From assembly GCA_900549455.1 (NCBI GenBank), contig UROM01000072.1, positions 1 to 8,765 of the forward strand: a DNA stretch of 8,765 nt, given 5' to 3'. The notes below the pieces were generated by a model. That model had not been told where the DNA came from. It made no database searches and saw nothing but the letters and a program-made list of their open reading frames with translations. A program made the translations under genes and the position numbers. This stretch comes from an uncultured Collinsella sp. (GTDB lineage Bacteria > Actinomycetota > Coriobacteriia > Coriobacteriales > Coriobacteriaceae). Shown here in pieces: positions 1 to 6,389 of the stretch (within the stretch, counting starts at the first letter, position 1; each line of letters begins with the position of its first letter).

Positions 1-26
1 GGCTCGGAGATGTGTATAAGAGACAG
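1..26 (+). other. Nextera/Tn5 adapter read-through (not genomic)
   Basis: The first 26 bases end in the 19-bp Tn5 mosaic end AGATGTGTATAAGAGACAG and begin with GGCTCGG, the tail of the Illumina Nextera read-2 adapter. They are the exact reverse complement of 8717-8742. This is library sequence left on the contig, so genome begins at base 27. Confidence 0.98.
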
Positions 27-247
27 ATAATGCAGCGAGCTCGCCGAACGCCACGTCTTTGACGCGGCTGAAGTCAAACCGGGATATGTCATCAAACTGG
101 TTCTTAGGCTGTTCTTGATGGACGGGTTCGGGGCCATGCCGGCGTAAGCCGAGTCTTCAGCATCACCGTCGACTGAGCAACAACCGCTTTACCTTAGTGG
201 GCGCCAATTGAGGGTCGATTATTGGGTCGCCTCGTCCACTAACGCAT
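27..247. other. Left-edge region, no supportable gene; possible frameshifted remnant
   Basis: No start codon with a ribosome site is seen here. On the minus strand two frames look protein-like in succession. One reads DGDAEDSAYAGMAPNPSIKN (about 172-113) and the next reads QFDDISRFDFSRVKDVAF further left toward the edge. Joining them would need a one-base frameshift near 104-112. A plus-strand frame from 31 to the TAA at about 146 is also open, but it is preceded directly by a stop. The stretch also contains a 7-bp inverted repeat, TTAGTGG/CCACTAA (194-200/236-242), without a U tract. I cannot choose between a degraded gene, a truncated gene and chance. Confidence 0.25.
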
Positions 248-1714
248 TTATTCCACGCGCTCTGACAGTCGATACTTGCGGTTGCGGCTCGTCGCCGGCG
301 CCGTGGGCTCAAGCTCGCCTTGAGCAATGAGCGCGTTGACGCGCGACCTAACCTGGGAAATTGTAAGCCCCGTGCGTTCTGCCAGCTCACGCGTCCCCAG
401 CTCGCCGTAGTGTTTGAGTGCCGTCACAATTAAGCCCCCGCCATGATCGACCGGCTCGATCTTTGAACGGTAAAGTACGACCTTGAACCGATCGAACCCC
501 GGGCAGAACAGGGGCTCGGCCAGACCATGCGCGCGCATGGCATCGATCATCATCGGGATGCCCGAGCCATTGCCCTCAGCCGGCGAACCTGCGCCATCCG
601 GCAGCGGGACAATCGACATGAGTTTCACGATCGTCGCGTTACGGCATCGGGAGCTGCCGTCAAACAAGTTCTCGCGAGTCTTTCCCCCGTAAAGGCCGCC
701 AGGATTCGTCACCTCGACACGATCGTCAAAGACGTCGACAGCAATCGATTGTCCACAGAACCGATCCCCGTATTCTCGATGGATTACGGCGTTGGCGATT
801 GCCTCGCGCAGAACCTCCTCGGGAATCTCCAGCGAGTCGACACGCGAGACGCCTTGGACGGTCGAGATGCGACGCAGGTTTTTGGCAACAGCTGCGACGG
901 CATCCGAAATCATCTCGCCTAGGGTGCCCTCGCAGACTGTGCGGTCCATAAACCTTAGTGGCCCCGCAGCTCCCTTTTGAGTTCCCATGTGGACAGCCAC
1001 ATCAATGAAGAGCTTGGGATAGAACTGCTGAGGGTAAACGCCCGCGGCAAGGAGGCCGGCCTTGGTAACATTGCCCTGGAAGTCGAGGAAATTCAGACGC
1101 TCCATCTTTGTCTTCTTGTCCGCCGCACCGCGCATCGCTCGAGGCGCCAACGAATAGGCACGCTCTATCGTGCGGTCGACCAGCGACTCGTCGAGATCGC
1201 CCACACTCGTGCCGGGCACCGCATCGCGATCGCTAGGACTCGTCCGTTCATATGACGACAGTGCCAAAACCTCGGTCGACGAAAGCGGGACATCTTTGTC
1301 ATCGATGCGTTTGTAGCTGCCACCTTGAGCGCCCCGCTCTATGACATAGCAAGGCTTGCTCGACGGGTCGAGCTCCTCAATCGTGATGACCAGAACCACG
1401 GTGCCCTGGAGCTCCACGCGCTCAATGGTGTATTTGGGCGGATTGGCCAGCTTTCCGCGACCGCCGGCATCGCCCATGCCTGCCACAAATTGGTTGAGCA
1501 CTTTCTCGGTCTCGAAGTTCTCAACCGGGACAAAACCTGCGCGCTCACTCACTCCGAGCACGATGATTCCGCCGGCAGTGTTCGCGAATGCGCTCACCGT
1601 TTCCCACACGTCGCGGGAAAGCGTCGTGGCGCTCTCCTTCACTTCGACGTTAAGATCATCCGAGCCCATACGCCTTAAAGACTCAAGCAGACCGGTCAGC
1701 TCGTTTTCGTTCAT
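248..1714 (-). CDS. AlbA_2/Schlafen-domain DNA-binding protein with GHKL-like ATPase and C-terminal HTH
   Basis: 488-residue protein of the COG2865 type, annotated in many gut bacteria as an ATP-binding or putative transcriptional regulator. Domains seen: an N-terminal AlbA_2 (Schlafen AlbA) region at about residues 22-110, with the hallmark EVKES...SAFANTAGGIIVLGV; a GHKL/HATPase_c_4-like region at about 298-412, with REAIANAVIHREYG, VFDDRVEVTNPGG and the glycine-rich GNGSGIPMMIDAMRAHGL; and a winged helix at about 427-470, with GTRELAERTGLTISQVRSRVNALI. Members are thought to be DNA-binding regulators, but the ligand and targets are unknown. The ATG at 1714 is chosen because GAAAGGAC ends 6 nt upstream. 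The in-frame GTG at 1720 lies directly against that site and is a poor choice. The gene is transcribed leftward and stands alone. Its upstream DNA is packed with ATCTCTC motifs, which suggests autoregulation (inference). Length and domain order look complete. Confidence 0.85.
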   Translation of the reverse strand: MNENELTGLLESLRRMGSDDLNVEVKESATTLSRDVWETVSAFANTAGGIIVLGVSERAGFVPVENFETEKVLNQFVAGMGDAGGRGKLANPPKYTIERVELQGTVVLVITIEELDPSSKPCYVIERGAQGGSYKRIDDKDVPLSSTEVLALSSYERTSPSDRDAVPGTSVGDLDESLVDRTIERAYSLAPRAMRGAADKKTKMERLNFLDFQGNVTKAGLLAAGVYPQQFYPKLFIDVAVHMGTQKGAAGPLRFMDRTVCEGTLGEMISDAVAAVAKNLRRISTVQGVSRVDSLEIPEEVLREAIANAVIHREYGDRFCGQSIAVDVFDDRVEVTNPGGLYGGKTRENLFDGSSRCRNATIVKLMSIVPLPDGAGSPAEGNGSGIPMMIDAMRAHGLAEPLFCPGFDRFKVVLYRSKIEPVDHGGGLIVTALKHYGELGTRELAERTGLTISQVRSRVNALIAQGELEPTAPATSRNRKYRLSERVE

Positions 1715-1767
1715 CTGCACGTCCTTTCGCTCGGTCCTGCGGAGAATGCCACGGATAGATTTCCCTC

Positions 1768-1847
1768 GTCTCTCAGTTATCTCTCGTAATTATCTCTCAT
1801 CTATCTCTCTATCTCTCGGCTTAGAGATAGAGAGATAGATGAGAGAT
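1768..1847. repeat. Proximal ATCTCTC cluster with perfect 25-bp inverted repeat
   Basis: Four ATCTCTC heptamers (1779, 1792, 1803, 1811) face two GAGAGAT copies (1830, 1841). Bases 1792-1816 and 1823-1847 form a perfect 25-bp inverted repeat around the 6-nt loop CGGCTT. It lies between the proposed promoter and the ATG of the AlbA_2 gene. It could therefore be an operator in DNA or a very stable hairpin in the 5' leader. It has no U tract, so it is not a normal terminator. Confidence 0.85.
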
Positions 1848-1848
1848 G

Positions 1849-1899
1849 GATTGTCTACCATTTGCTTCATTTATACATATTTTTGCTGGTAGAACAATC
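1849..1899. repeat. Imperfect inverted repeat around the putative AlbA_2 promoter
   Basis: GATTGTCTACCA (1849-1860) is matched by TGGTAGAACAATC (1887-1899) with one extra base on the right. The two arms enclose 26 AT-rich bases that contain the candidate -10 box. A short palindrome, ATTG-AGA-CAAT, follows at 1903-1913. Symmetry around a promoter is typical of regulator binding, but no factor can be named. Confidence 0.55.
1870..1897 (-). promoter_or_regulatory. Candidate promoter for the AlbA_2 gene
   Basis: On the minus strand TTGTTC (1897-1892) and TATAAA (1875-1870) are separated by 16 nt. This is the most AT-rich part of the intergenic region. Transcription would start near 1863 and run through the 25-bp hairpin before the ATG at 1714. 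The box matches are good but unproven. Confidence 0.5.
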
Positions 1900-1945
1900 G
1901 TTATTGAGACAATACCATGATTGCCTGTCTCTTTACTGCTCAGTT

Positions 1946-2012
1946 ATCTCTCATATTTTTCTCTCATCTTCCTGTCATCTCTCATATTAGAGACGAATGA
2001 GAGACGAGAGAT
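1946..2012. repeat. Distal ATCTCTC/GAGAGAT cluster
   Basis: ATCTCTCATA occurs at 1946 and 1977, a TTCTCTCAT variant at about 1959, GAGAGAC at 1999 and GAGAGAT at 2006. With the proximal cluster this gives nine exact heptamers in about 235 bp, and the motif family is not seen elsewhere in the window. The two clusters bracket the candidate promoter. Confidence 0.7.
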
Positions 2013-2025
2013 ACGCGAGTGATGG

Positions 2026-2224
2026 ACGAGCGTGGATTTTCGGACGGTCGGATATCGAGAGTGGATATTTGGACGGTTTTTGGGGCTTTTGCGGCAGATT
2101 CCGTCCAAATATCCACTCTCGTTCAATTTGCGTCCAAATATCCACTCTCGTCAGTCCGATTTTCCACGCCCGTTCGGTCGGCGTCCGAAAATCCACGCTC
2201 GTGTGTCCGAATTTCCACTCTCGT
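2026..2224. repeat. Repeat array A: seven units of the 20-nt GTCC...CTCGT family
   Basis: Two inverted units (2026-2045, 2055-2074) are followed by five direct units starting at 2103, 2132, 2154, 2183 and 2205. Start-to-start intervals are 29, 22, 29 and 22, so linkers alternate 9 and 2 nt with a 51-bp period. The 9-nt linkers follow TC-N5-GC (2123-2131, 2174-2182, and again 2225-2233). The inner inverted and direct units form a perfect 21-bp inverted repeat, 2056-2076/2101-2121, with a 24-nt loop. Unit consensus is GTCC, an A/T-rich middle, TCCAC, then G or T and CTCGT. The array lies between the divergent AlbA_2 and M16C genes. Its function is unknown. Confidence 0.9.
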
Positions 2225-2301
2225 TCGACAGGCGACCAGGACGCATCGACTTCCCATCGGCATAACCGCCAGTTCGCCGCAGAGCCGCGGCCCCATATGG
2301 G

Positions 2302-2307
2302 TATACT
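2302..2307 (+). promoter_or_regulatory. Possible -10 box of the M16C peptidase gene
   Basis: TATACT lies 53 bp upstream of the ATG, just after array A. No convincing -35 hexamer is found 16-18 bp further upstream, so the call rests on the -10 alone and is weak. Confidence 0.35.
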
Positions 2308-2327
2308 CTCGAGGATTCAACTCGATT

Positions 2328-2354
2328 CGCCCCCGCTGGGGCGTCAAAGGAGAC
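2328..2354 (+). promoter_or_regulatory. Leader hairpin and ribosome-binding site of the M16C gene
   Basis: CGCCCC (2328-2333) and GGGGCG (2338-2343) form a 6-bp GC-only stem with a 4-nt loop, 3 nt before the Shine-Dalgarno AAAGGAGA (2347-2354). The strong SD, about 7 nt from the ATG at 2360, fixes the start and excludes the in-frame extension upstream through the repeat array. Confidence 0.6.
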
Positions 2355-2359
2355 TGCAT

Positions 2360-5300
2360 ATGCCCACCACCTCAACCGACCCGCGCGCCGCTGCTGCCGC
2401 GCTGCTGGTGCCCGGCACCACCTGCCACGGCTTTGCCGTCGAGCGCTGCGAGACCGTGCCCGAGCTCGACTCGGACGCTTACGTGCTGCGCCACACTGCC
2501 TCGGGCGCTCGCCTGCTGTACCTGGCATGCGACGACGAAAACAAAGCCTTTGCCATTGGCTTTAAGACGCCGCCGGCCGATTCCACCGGCGTGTTCCATA
2601 TTCTTGAGCACTCGGTGCTGTGCGGATCGGCCAAGTTCCCCGTCAAGGAACCGTTTGTCGACCTGATCAAGAGCTCCATGCAGACGTTCCTCAACGCCAT
2701 GACCTACCCCGACAAGACCATCTACCCCGTTGCCACCACCAACGAGCAGGACCTGTACAACCTGATGGACGTGTACCTGGACGCGGTGTTCAACCCGGCC
2801 ATCTACACCAAGCCGACCATTTTTGAGCAGGAGGGCTGGCACTACGAGCTGGACCTGCCGGAGGGCGCCGAGGGCGAGGGCGACGACAGCTCCGCGAGCC
2901 TGCGCGAGGGCACGCTGCGCTATAACGGCGTGGTGTTCAACGAGATGAAGGGCGCGCTGTCCGACCCCATGAGCGTGCTGGACGATGCTGTTAACGCCGC
3001 GCTCTATCCCGACACCGCCTATGCGCACGAGAGCGGCGGCGATCCGCGCGCGATTCCCGCGCTCACCTACGAGCAGTTCCTGGACACGCACGCGCGCCAC
3101 TACAATCCTTCCAACTCCTACATCACGCTCTATGGCGATCTGGACGTGGACCGCGCCCTGGCCTTTTTGGACGAGCGCTATCTGTCGCAGCCGAGCGCCG
3201 CGAGCCGCCGCATGGACGCAGCCGTTGCCGCCGGCGAGGACCCGTCCACGCTGGCGCCCAATCCGCTGGGCGTGCAAGCGCCCGTGACCTGCGAGTATAA
3301 GCGCGTCGAGATGGCTACCACGCCCGAAAACGCCCTGGTGGGCCTGGGCTTGGTGCTGGGCAGTGCGCTCGACCGCAAGCGCACGATCGCGGCGGACATC
3401 CTGTTCGAGGCGCTGCTGGGCTCCAACGAAGCGCCGGTTAAGAAGGCCATTCTGGCCGCCGGCCTGGGCGGCAACGTGGTGAGCTACACCGCGGCCGAGA
3501 GCCTGCAGCCCTACGAGCTCATCATGCTGCAAAATGCGCAGCCCGGCGTAGCGCGCGAGCTGCGCCGCGTGTTCCAGGACGCCTGTCGCGACCTGTGTGA
3601 GCACGGCGTTCCGCGCGAGCGCCTGGAGGCCATCATCAGCAGCAACGAATACGACCTGCGCCAGCGCGACTACGGTATCGCCGACGGCGTGGCCATTGCG
3701 TGCGACGCGCTGAGCACGTGGCTCTACGATGACGACGCTGCGACGCTGGCGCTCAAGTACGGCCCGGTGTACGAGGAGCTGCGCGGCGAGCTGGACGGCA
3801 GCTACTTTGAGGACCTGCTGCGCGAGCTGGTGCTGGAGAACGACCACATGGCGCTGGTCGAGCTGGTGCCGGTGGACGCCGCCGAGGGTTCGGAGGGCGC
3901 CGAAGCTGCCGAGCTGGCAGCCAAGCGTGACGCCATGGCCGATGCCGAGCTGGCCGACGTGGTCGAGCGCACGGCTGCGCTGCGTGCCGCGCAGGAGGCC
4001 GAGGACACACCCGAGGCCAAGGCCACGCTGCCGCGCCTGCGCGTGTCCGACATTGGCGAGGCGCGCCCCGAGCCGCCGCTGGTCGTGGACACCACTGCGC
4101 CCATTCCCTGTCTGCGCCACGGCATCCCCACTAACCGCCTGGCCTACGCCATGCAGTATTTCGACCTGAGCTGCGTCGCGTTTAAGGACCTGCCCTATGT
4201 GACGCTGCTCTGCCGCCTGCTCAAACAGCTGCCCACGAGCGAGCACTCGGCCGAGGAGCTCGACAACTTGCTCGCCGGCAAGCTGGGCTTTTTGAGCTTT
4301 ACGACCGAGGTCATGACCCAGCCCGACGTGGACGGCGTGCGCCCCTACCTGCTGGTGAGCGCCGGCGCCCTGTCCGAGAAGATCGATGCGCTGGCAAGCC
4401 TGCCGCGCGAGGTGTGGTCGAGCACGCTGCTGGCGGATGCCGACGCCGACCGCGTGCGCGATGTGCTCACGCAGATTCGCATTGGGCTTGAGCAGGGCTT
4501 TATCAACAACGGCCACTCGGCGGCGCTCGGTCGCGCGATGAGCTACAGCTCGCCTTCGGCCGTGGTGCGCGAGCAACTTTCGGGCGTGGACTTCTACCTG
4601 TTCCTGCGCGATCTGCTCGACCACTTTGACGAGCGCCTGGACGACCTGCGCGCCAAGCTTGCCGAGCTGGCAGGCCGCATCTTTGTGACCGATGGGTGCC
4701 TGGCGAGCTTTACCGGCAGCGATGAGGACTTTAACGCGTACTGGGCCGCCGCGGGTGACCTGGGGTTGGGCGCGGGCGACGGCGCCAATGCCGGCCGCGA
4801 CGCGCTCGTGGTGCCGACGCCGTGCGACCGCCACGAGGCCTTTGTCATCCCCAGCGACATCTGCTTTGCGGCAAGCGCGTGCGACCCGCGTCGCCTGGGC
4901 ATCGACGTGACGGGCGCCTGGGCGGTTGCTGCCAACGCGCTCTCCTACGACTACCTGTGGAACGAGATCCGCGTGAAGGGTGGCGCGTACGGCTGCGGAT
5001 TCCGCGCGGCCGGCGAGCGTCAGGCGGCGTTCTACACCTACCGCGACCCGGCAATCGACCCCTCGATTGAGCGCGTGGCGCGCGCAGGCGAATGGCTTGG
5101 CAGCTTTGAGCCCGACGAGGCCGCCTTTGAGGGCTTTATCGTAAGCTGCGTGAGCGGTATGGACGCGCCGGTGAAGCCGTACGCGCTCACCAAGCGCCGC
5201 AGCACGACCTACCTGGCCGGGCTCGATCCGCACGCACGCGAGGAACGCCGCGCCCAGATGCTCGCCGCCACGCCCGGTGAGCTTCGCTCGCTCGGCGCCG

Positions 5301-5404
5301 ACGTGACGCGCATCGCAGCCGAGTCGCCAACGTGCGTCTTTGGCGGCCGAGACGTCATCGCCAAGAGCAACGCCGGCTTTAACGTCGTCGACCTGTTGGG
5401 CTAA
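2360..5404 (+). CDS. M16C zinc metallopeptidase (PreP/Cym1-like, insulinase family)
   Basis: 1014-residue protein of the M16C type (COG1026), whose members use a closed two-half chamber to degrade short unstructured peptides. The inverted zinc motif HILEH is present (His80, Glu83, His84), and the downstream zinc ligand is Glu195 in VVFNEMKGALSDP, so the N-terminal half should be active. The family signature FVDLIKSSMQTFLNAMTYPDKTIYPV follows the zinc motif. The C-terminal half keeps RVKGGAYGCG (about 871-880) and FYTYRDP (about 891-897), the conserved substrate-contact region of the family. An acidic, variable linker near residues 530-570 joins the halves. No signal peptide is visible, so a cytoplasmic role in peptide turnover is likely (inference). 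Length matches the family. The start is the ATG after AAAGGAGA. It is followed by its own terminator and is probably monocistronic. The long antisense open frame over this gene is a codon-bias artefact. Confidence 0.93.
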   Translation: MPTTSTDPRAAAAALLVPGTTCHGFAVERCETVPELDSDAYVLRHTASGARLLYLACDDENKAFAIGFKTPPADSTGVFHILEHSVLCGSAKFPVKEPFVDLIKSSMQTFLNAMTYPDKTIYPVATTNEQDLYNLMDVYLDAVFNPAIYTKPTIFEQEGWHYELDLPEGAEGEGDDSSASLREGTLRYNGVVFNEMKGALSDPMSVLDDAVNAALYPDTAYAHESGGDPRAIPALTYEQFLDTHARHYNPSNSYITLYGDLDVDRALAFLDERYLSQPSAASRRMDAAVAAGEDPSTLAPNPLGVQAPVTCEYKRVEMATTPENALVGLGLVLGSALDRKRTIAADILFEALLGSNEAPVKKAILAAGLGGNVVSYTAAESLQPYELIMLQNAQPGVARELRRVFQDACRDLCEHGVPRERLEAIISSNEYDLRQRDYGIADGVAIACDALSTWLYDDDAATLALKYGPVYEELRGELDGSYFEDLLRELVLENDHMALVELVPVDAAEGSEGAEAAELAAKRDAMADAELADVVERTAALRAAQEAEDTPEAKATLPRLRVSDIGEARPEPPLVVDTTAPIPCLRHGIPTNRLAYAMQYFDLSCVAFKDLPYVTLLCRLLKQLPTSEHSAEELDNLLAGKLGFLSFTTEVMTQPDVDGVRPYLLVSAGALSEKIDALASLPREVWSSTLLADADADRVRDVLTQIRIGLEQGFINNGHSAALGRAMSYSSPSAVVREQLSGVDFYLFLRDLLDHFDERLDDLRAKLAELAGRIFVTDGCLASFTGSDEDFNAYWAAAGDLGLGAGDGANAGRDALVVPTPCDRHEAFVIPSDICFAASACDPRRLGIDVTGAWAVAANALSYDYLWNEIRVKGGAYGCGFRAAGERQAAFYTYRDPAIDPSIERVARAGEWLGSFEPDEAAFEGFIVSCVSGMDAPVKPYALTKRRSTTYLAGLDPHAREERRAQMLAATPGELRSLGADVTRIAAESPTCVFGGRDVIAKSNAGFNVVDLLG

Positions 5405-5409
5405 CGCAC

Positions 5410-5454
5410 AAAGGTAGATTTTTGGGATATGCCTGAAAATCTACCTTTTTCTTT
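5410..5454 (+). terminator. Intrinsic terminator after the M16C gene
   Basis: AAAGGTAGATTTT (5410-5422) pairs perfectly with AAAATCTACCTTT (5436-5448) over 13 bp with a 13-nt loop. The stem runs into the T-rich TTTTTCTTTT. It begins 5 nt after the stop codon at 5402-5404. Confidence 0.9.
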
Positions 5455-5467
5455 TGCCGCAGTCTGC

Positions 5468-5617
5468 CGGTTTGTCTCGATCTGTAACGCCAAGACGGCA
5501 ATATCGGCTCCAGATGTTACTAATCGAGACGTTTTCGGATGACCCCGTCCCTTTGTCTCAATCTGTAACATCTAGGTCCGATTTTGCCGAGCTACTGTTA
5601 CAGATCGAGACAAACCG
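5468..5617. repeat. 150-bp nested palindromic element (BIME/MITE-like)
   Basis: The ends are a perfect 21-bp inverted repeat (5468-5488/5597-5617). Without gaps, the left 63 bp (5468-5530) matches the reverse complement of the right 63 bp (5555-5617) at about 50 of 63 positions, around a 24-bp centre. Each 63-bp copy is itself a hairpin, because the motif TTTGTCTC(A/G)ATCTGTAAC occurs four times in alternating orientation (5471 +, 5513 -, 5552 +, 5595 -). The element has no coding frame of its own. It resembles a bacterial interspersed mosaic element or a MITE and lies entirely between the M16C terminator and the 5-FCL leader. Its family and mobility are not known from this sequence. Confidence 0.88.
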
Positions 5618-5713
5618 CCGCGAACACCCGCTCTTCGTCAAAACCCACGAAGGTGTCCATGAACCGCCCCCTTTGCGATGGCTTATGTGGTGGTTTGGGT
5701 GTTTGCCCAGATA

Positions 5714-5763
5714 AAACCTGCCAAAATAAACCTGTCCCTTTTTGGTAGGTTTGCTAGAGGAGG
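5714..5763 (+). promoter_or_regulatory. Leader hairpin and ribosome-binding site of the 5-FCL gene
   Basis: Bases 5714-5726 pair with 5740-5752 over 13 bp (one G-U) with a 13-nt loop, ending 3 nt before the Shine-Dalgarno AGAGGAGG (5756-5763). AAACCTG occurs twice (5714 and 5728), so either copy could pair with the TAGGTTT arm. SD spacing of 5 nt sets the start at the ATG at 5769. No clear promoter was found between 5618 and 5713. Confidence 0.5.
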
Positions 5764-5768
5764 TTGGG

Positions 5769-6365
5769 ATGGACAAGGCCGAGTTGCGGAAGGCGGTGAT
5801 TGCTCGGCGCGACGCTCTTGATTTGGATGTGCGGGCCGCGAAGTCTGCCGTTATCTGTGCGCGGCTTGTTGAGCTGTTGGATCACTTGGGTACCGCAGCG
5901 CCGCACACCGTTGCCGTCTATGCCGCGATGGGTTCCGAGGTCGACCCAGCCGCGTTTGCCGCTGCGGCCGCCAAACACGGCTGGCGCGTGGCCTATCCGT
6001 GCATGTTCTCGGCAACAGACGCCGCAGCTTGTGGCCAGCGCATGTGCATGCGGGCAGTTGCCGCCGACGATGCGTCCGCGGCGCCGTTTATCGCCCACCC
6101 CACGCGGGCCTTCGCGGCCACAGACATCGACAGCGGTCGCTTCCCTATCGTGCCTGCCGAGGCTCTCAACATGATTATCGTGCCGCTCGTAGCATTCGAC
6201 CGCGCCGGCGCGCGCCTGGGCTACGGCGGCGGCTGCTATGACCGCTACCTGCCCATGCTCTCGTCCGCATGTCAAATCATCGGCATAGCCTTTGACGAGC
6301 AGCGTGTCGGCCACGTTCCCACCGACGCCCACGACCTGCCGCTACCCCACATCATCAGCGCCTGA
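5769..6365 (+). CDS. fau: 5-formyltetrahydrofolate cyclo-ligase (5,10-methenyl-THF synthetase)
   Basis: 198-residue cytoplasmic enzyme that uses ATP to turn 5-formyltetrahydrofolate into 5,10-methenyltetrahydrofolate, returning an inhibitory storage form to the one-carbon pool. Visible signatures are the N-terminal basic segment MDKAELRKAVIARRD, VAVYAAMGSEVD (about 48-59) with the conserved glutamate (Glu57), and the hallmark MIIVPLVAFDRAGARLGYGG followed by GCYDRYL (residues 135-161). This is the nucleotide-binding GYGGGxYDR motif, with Cys in place of the usual Tyr or Phe. The C-terminal HDLPLPHIIS corresponds to the family's D-x-PL-x-x-I end. Length is normal. The ATG at 5769 is preferred over an in-frame TTG at 5742, because the SD AGAGGAGG lies between them. 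The gene is probably transcribed alone. Its stop is 24 bp from repeat array B. The alternative symbols ygfA and mthfs are used in other organisms. Confidence 0.93.
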   Translation: MDKAELRKAVIARRDALDLDVRAAKSAVICARLVELLDHLGTAAPHTVAVYAAMGSEVDPAAFAAAAAKHGWRVAYPCMFSATDAAACGQRMCMRAVAADDASAAPFIAHPTRAFAATDIDSGRFPIVPAEALNMIIVPLVAFDRAGARLGYGGGCYDRYLPMLSSACQIIGIAFDEQRVGHVPTDAHDLPLPHIISA

Positions 6366-6389
6366 TCGCCGCTGTATCGCACCCGCAAG

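Noticed and set aside
194..961. Shared 9-mer CCTTAGTGG near 193 and 953
   Set aside because: A 9-base match is expected many times by chance in a window of this size.
1715..1720. GTG start for the AlbA_2 protein, two codons upstream
   Set aside because: It lies one base from the SD core, whereas the ATG at 1714 has a normal spacing.
1925..1936. CTGTCTCTTTAC, resembling the Tn5 mosaic end inside the contig
   Set aside because: The match stops after nine bases and fits the local CTCTC-rich motif cluster. There is no sign of an internal adapter junction.
2026..2224. CRISPR array
   Set aside because: Units are 20 nt with 9- or 2-nt linkers, include inverted copies and vary in sequence. No cas gene is present and the linkers are far too short for spacers.
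1997..2359. 121-codon in-frame extension of the M16C gene through repeat array A
   Set aside because: The 51-bp period is a multiple of three and the units lack stops, so the frame is open by chance. A strong SD (2347-2354) marks the ATG at 2360, and the extension only translates the repeats.
2372..5233. 953-codon antisense open frame across the peptidase gene
   Set aside because: It mirrors a G/C-rich coding gene, has low-complexity His/Gln/Val/Arg composition, no ribosome site and no recognisable motif, while the plus strand encodes a complete zinc peptidase.
5742..5768. TTG start for the 5-FCL protein
   Set aside because: The SD AGAGGAGG lies inside this extension, and the family begins at the MDKAELR segment.
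5618..5768. THF riboswitch upstream of the 5-FCL gene
   Set aside because: The conserved core sequences I know for that class are absent. Only the simple hairpins described are visible.
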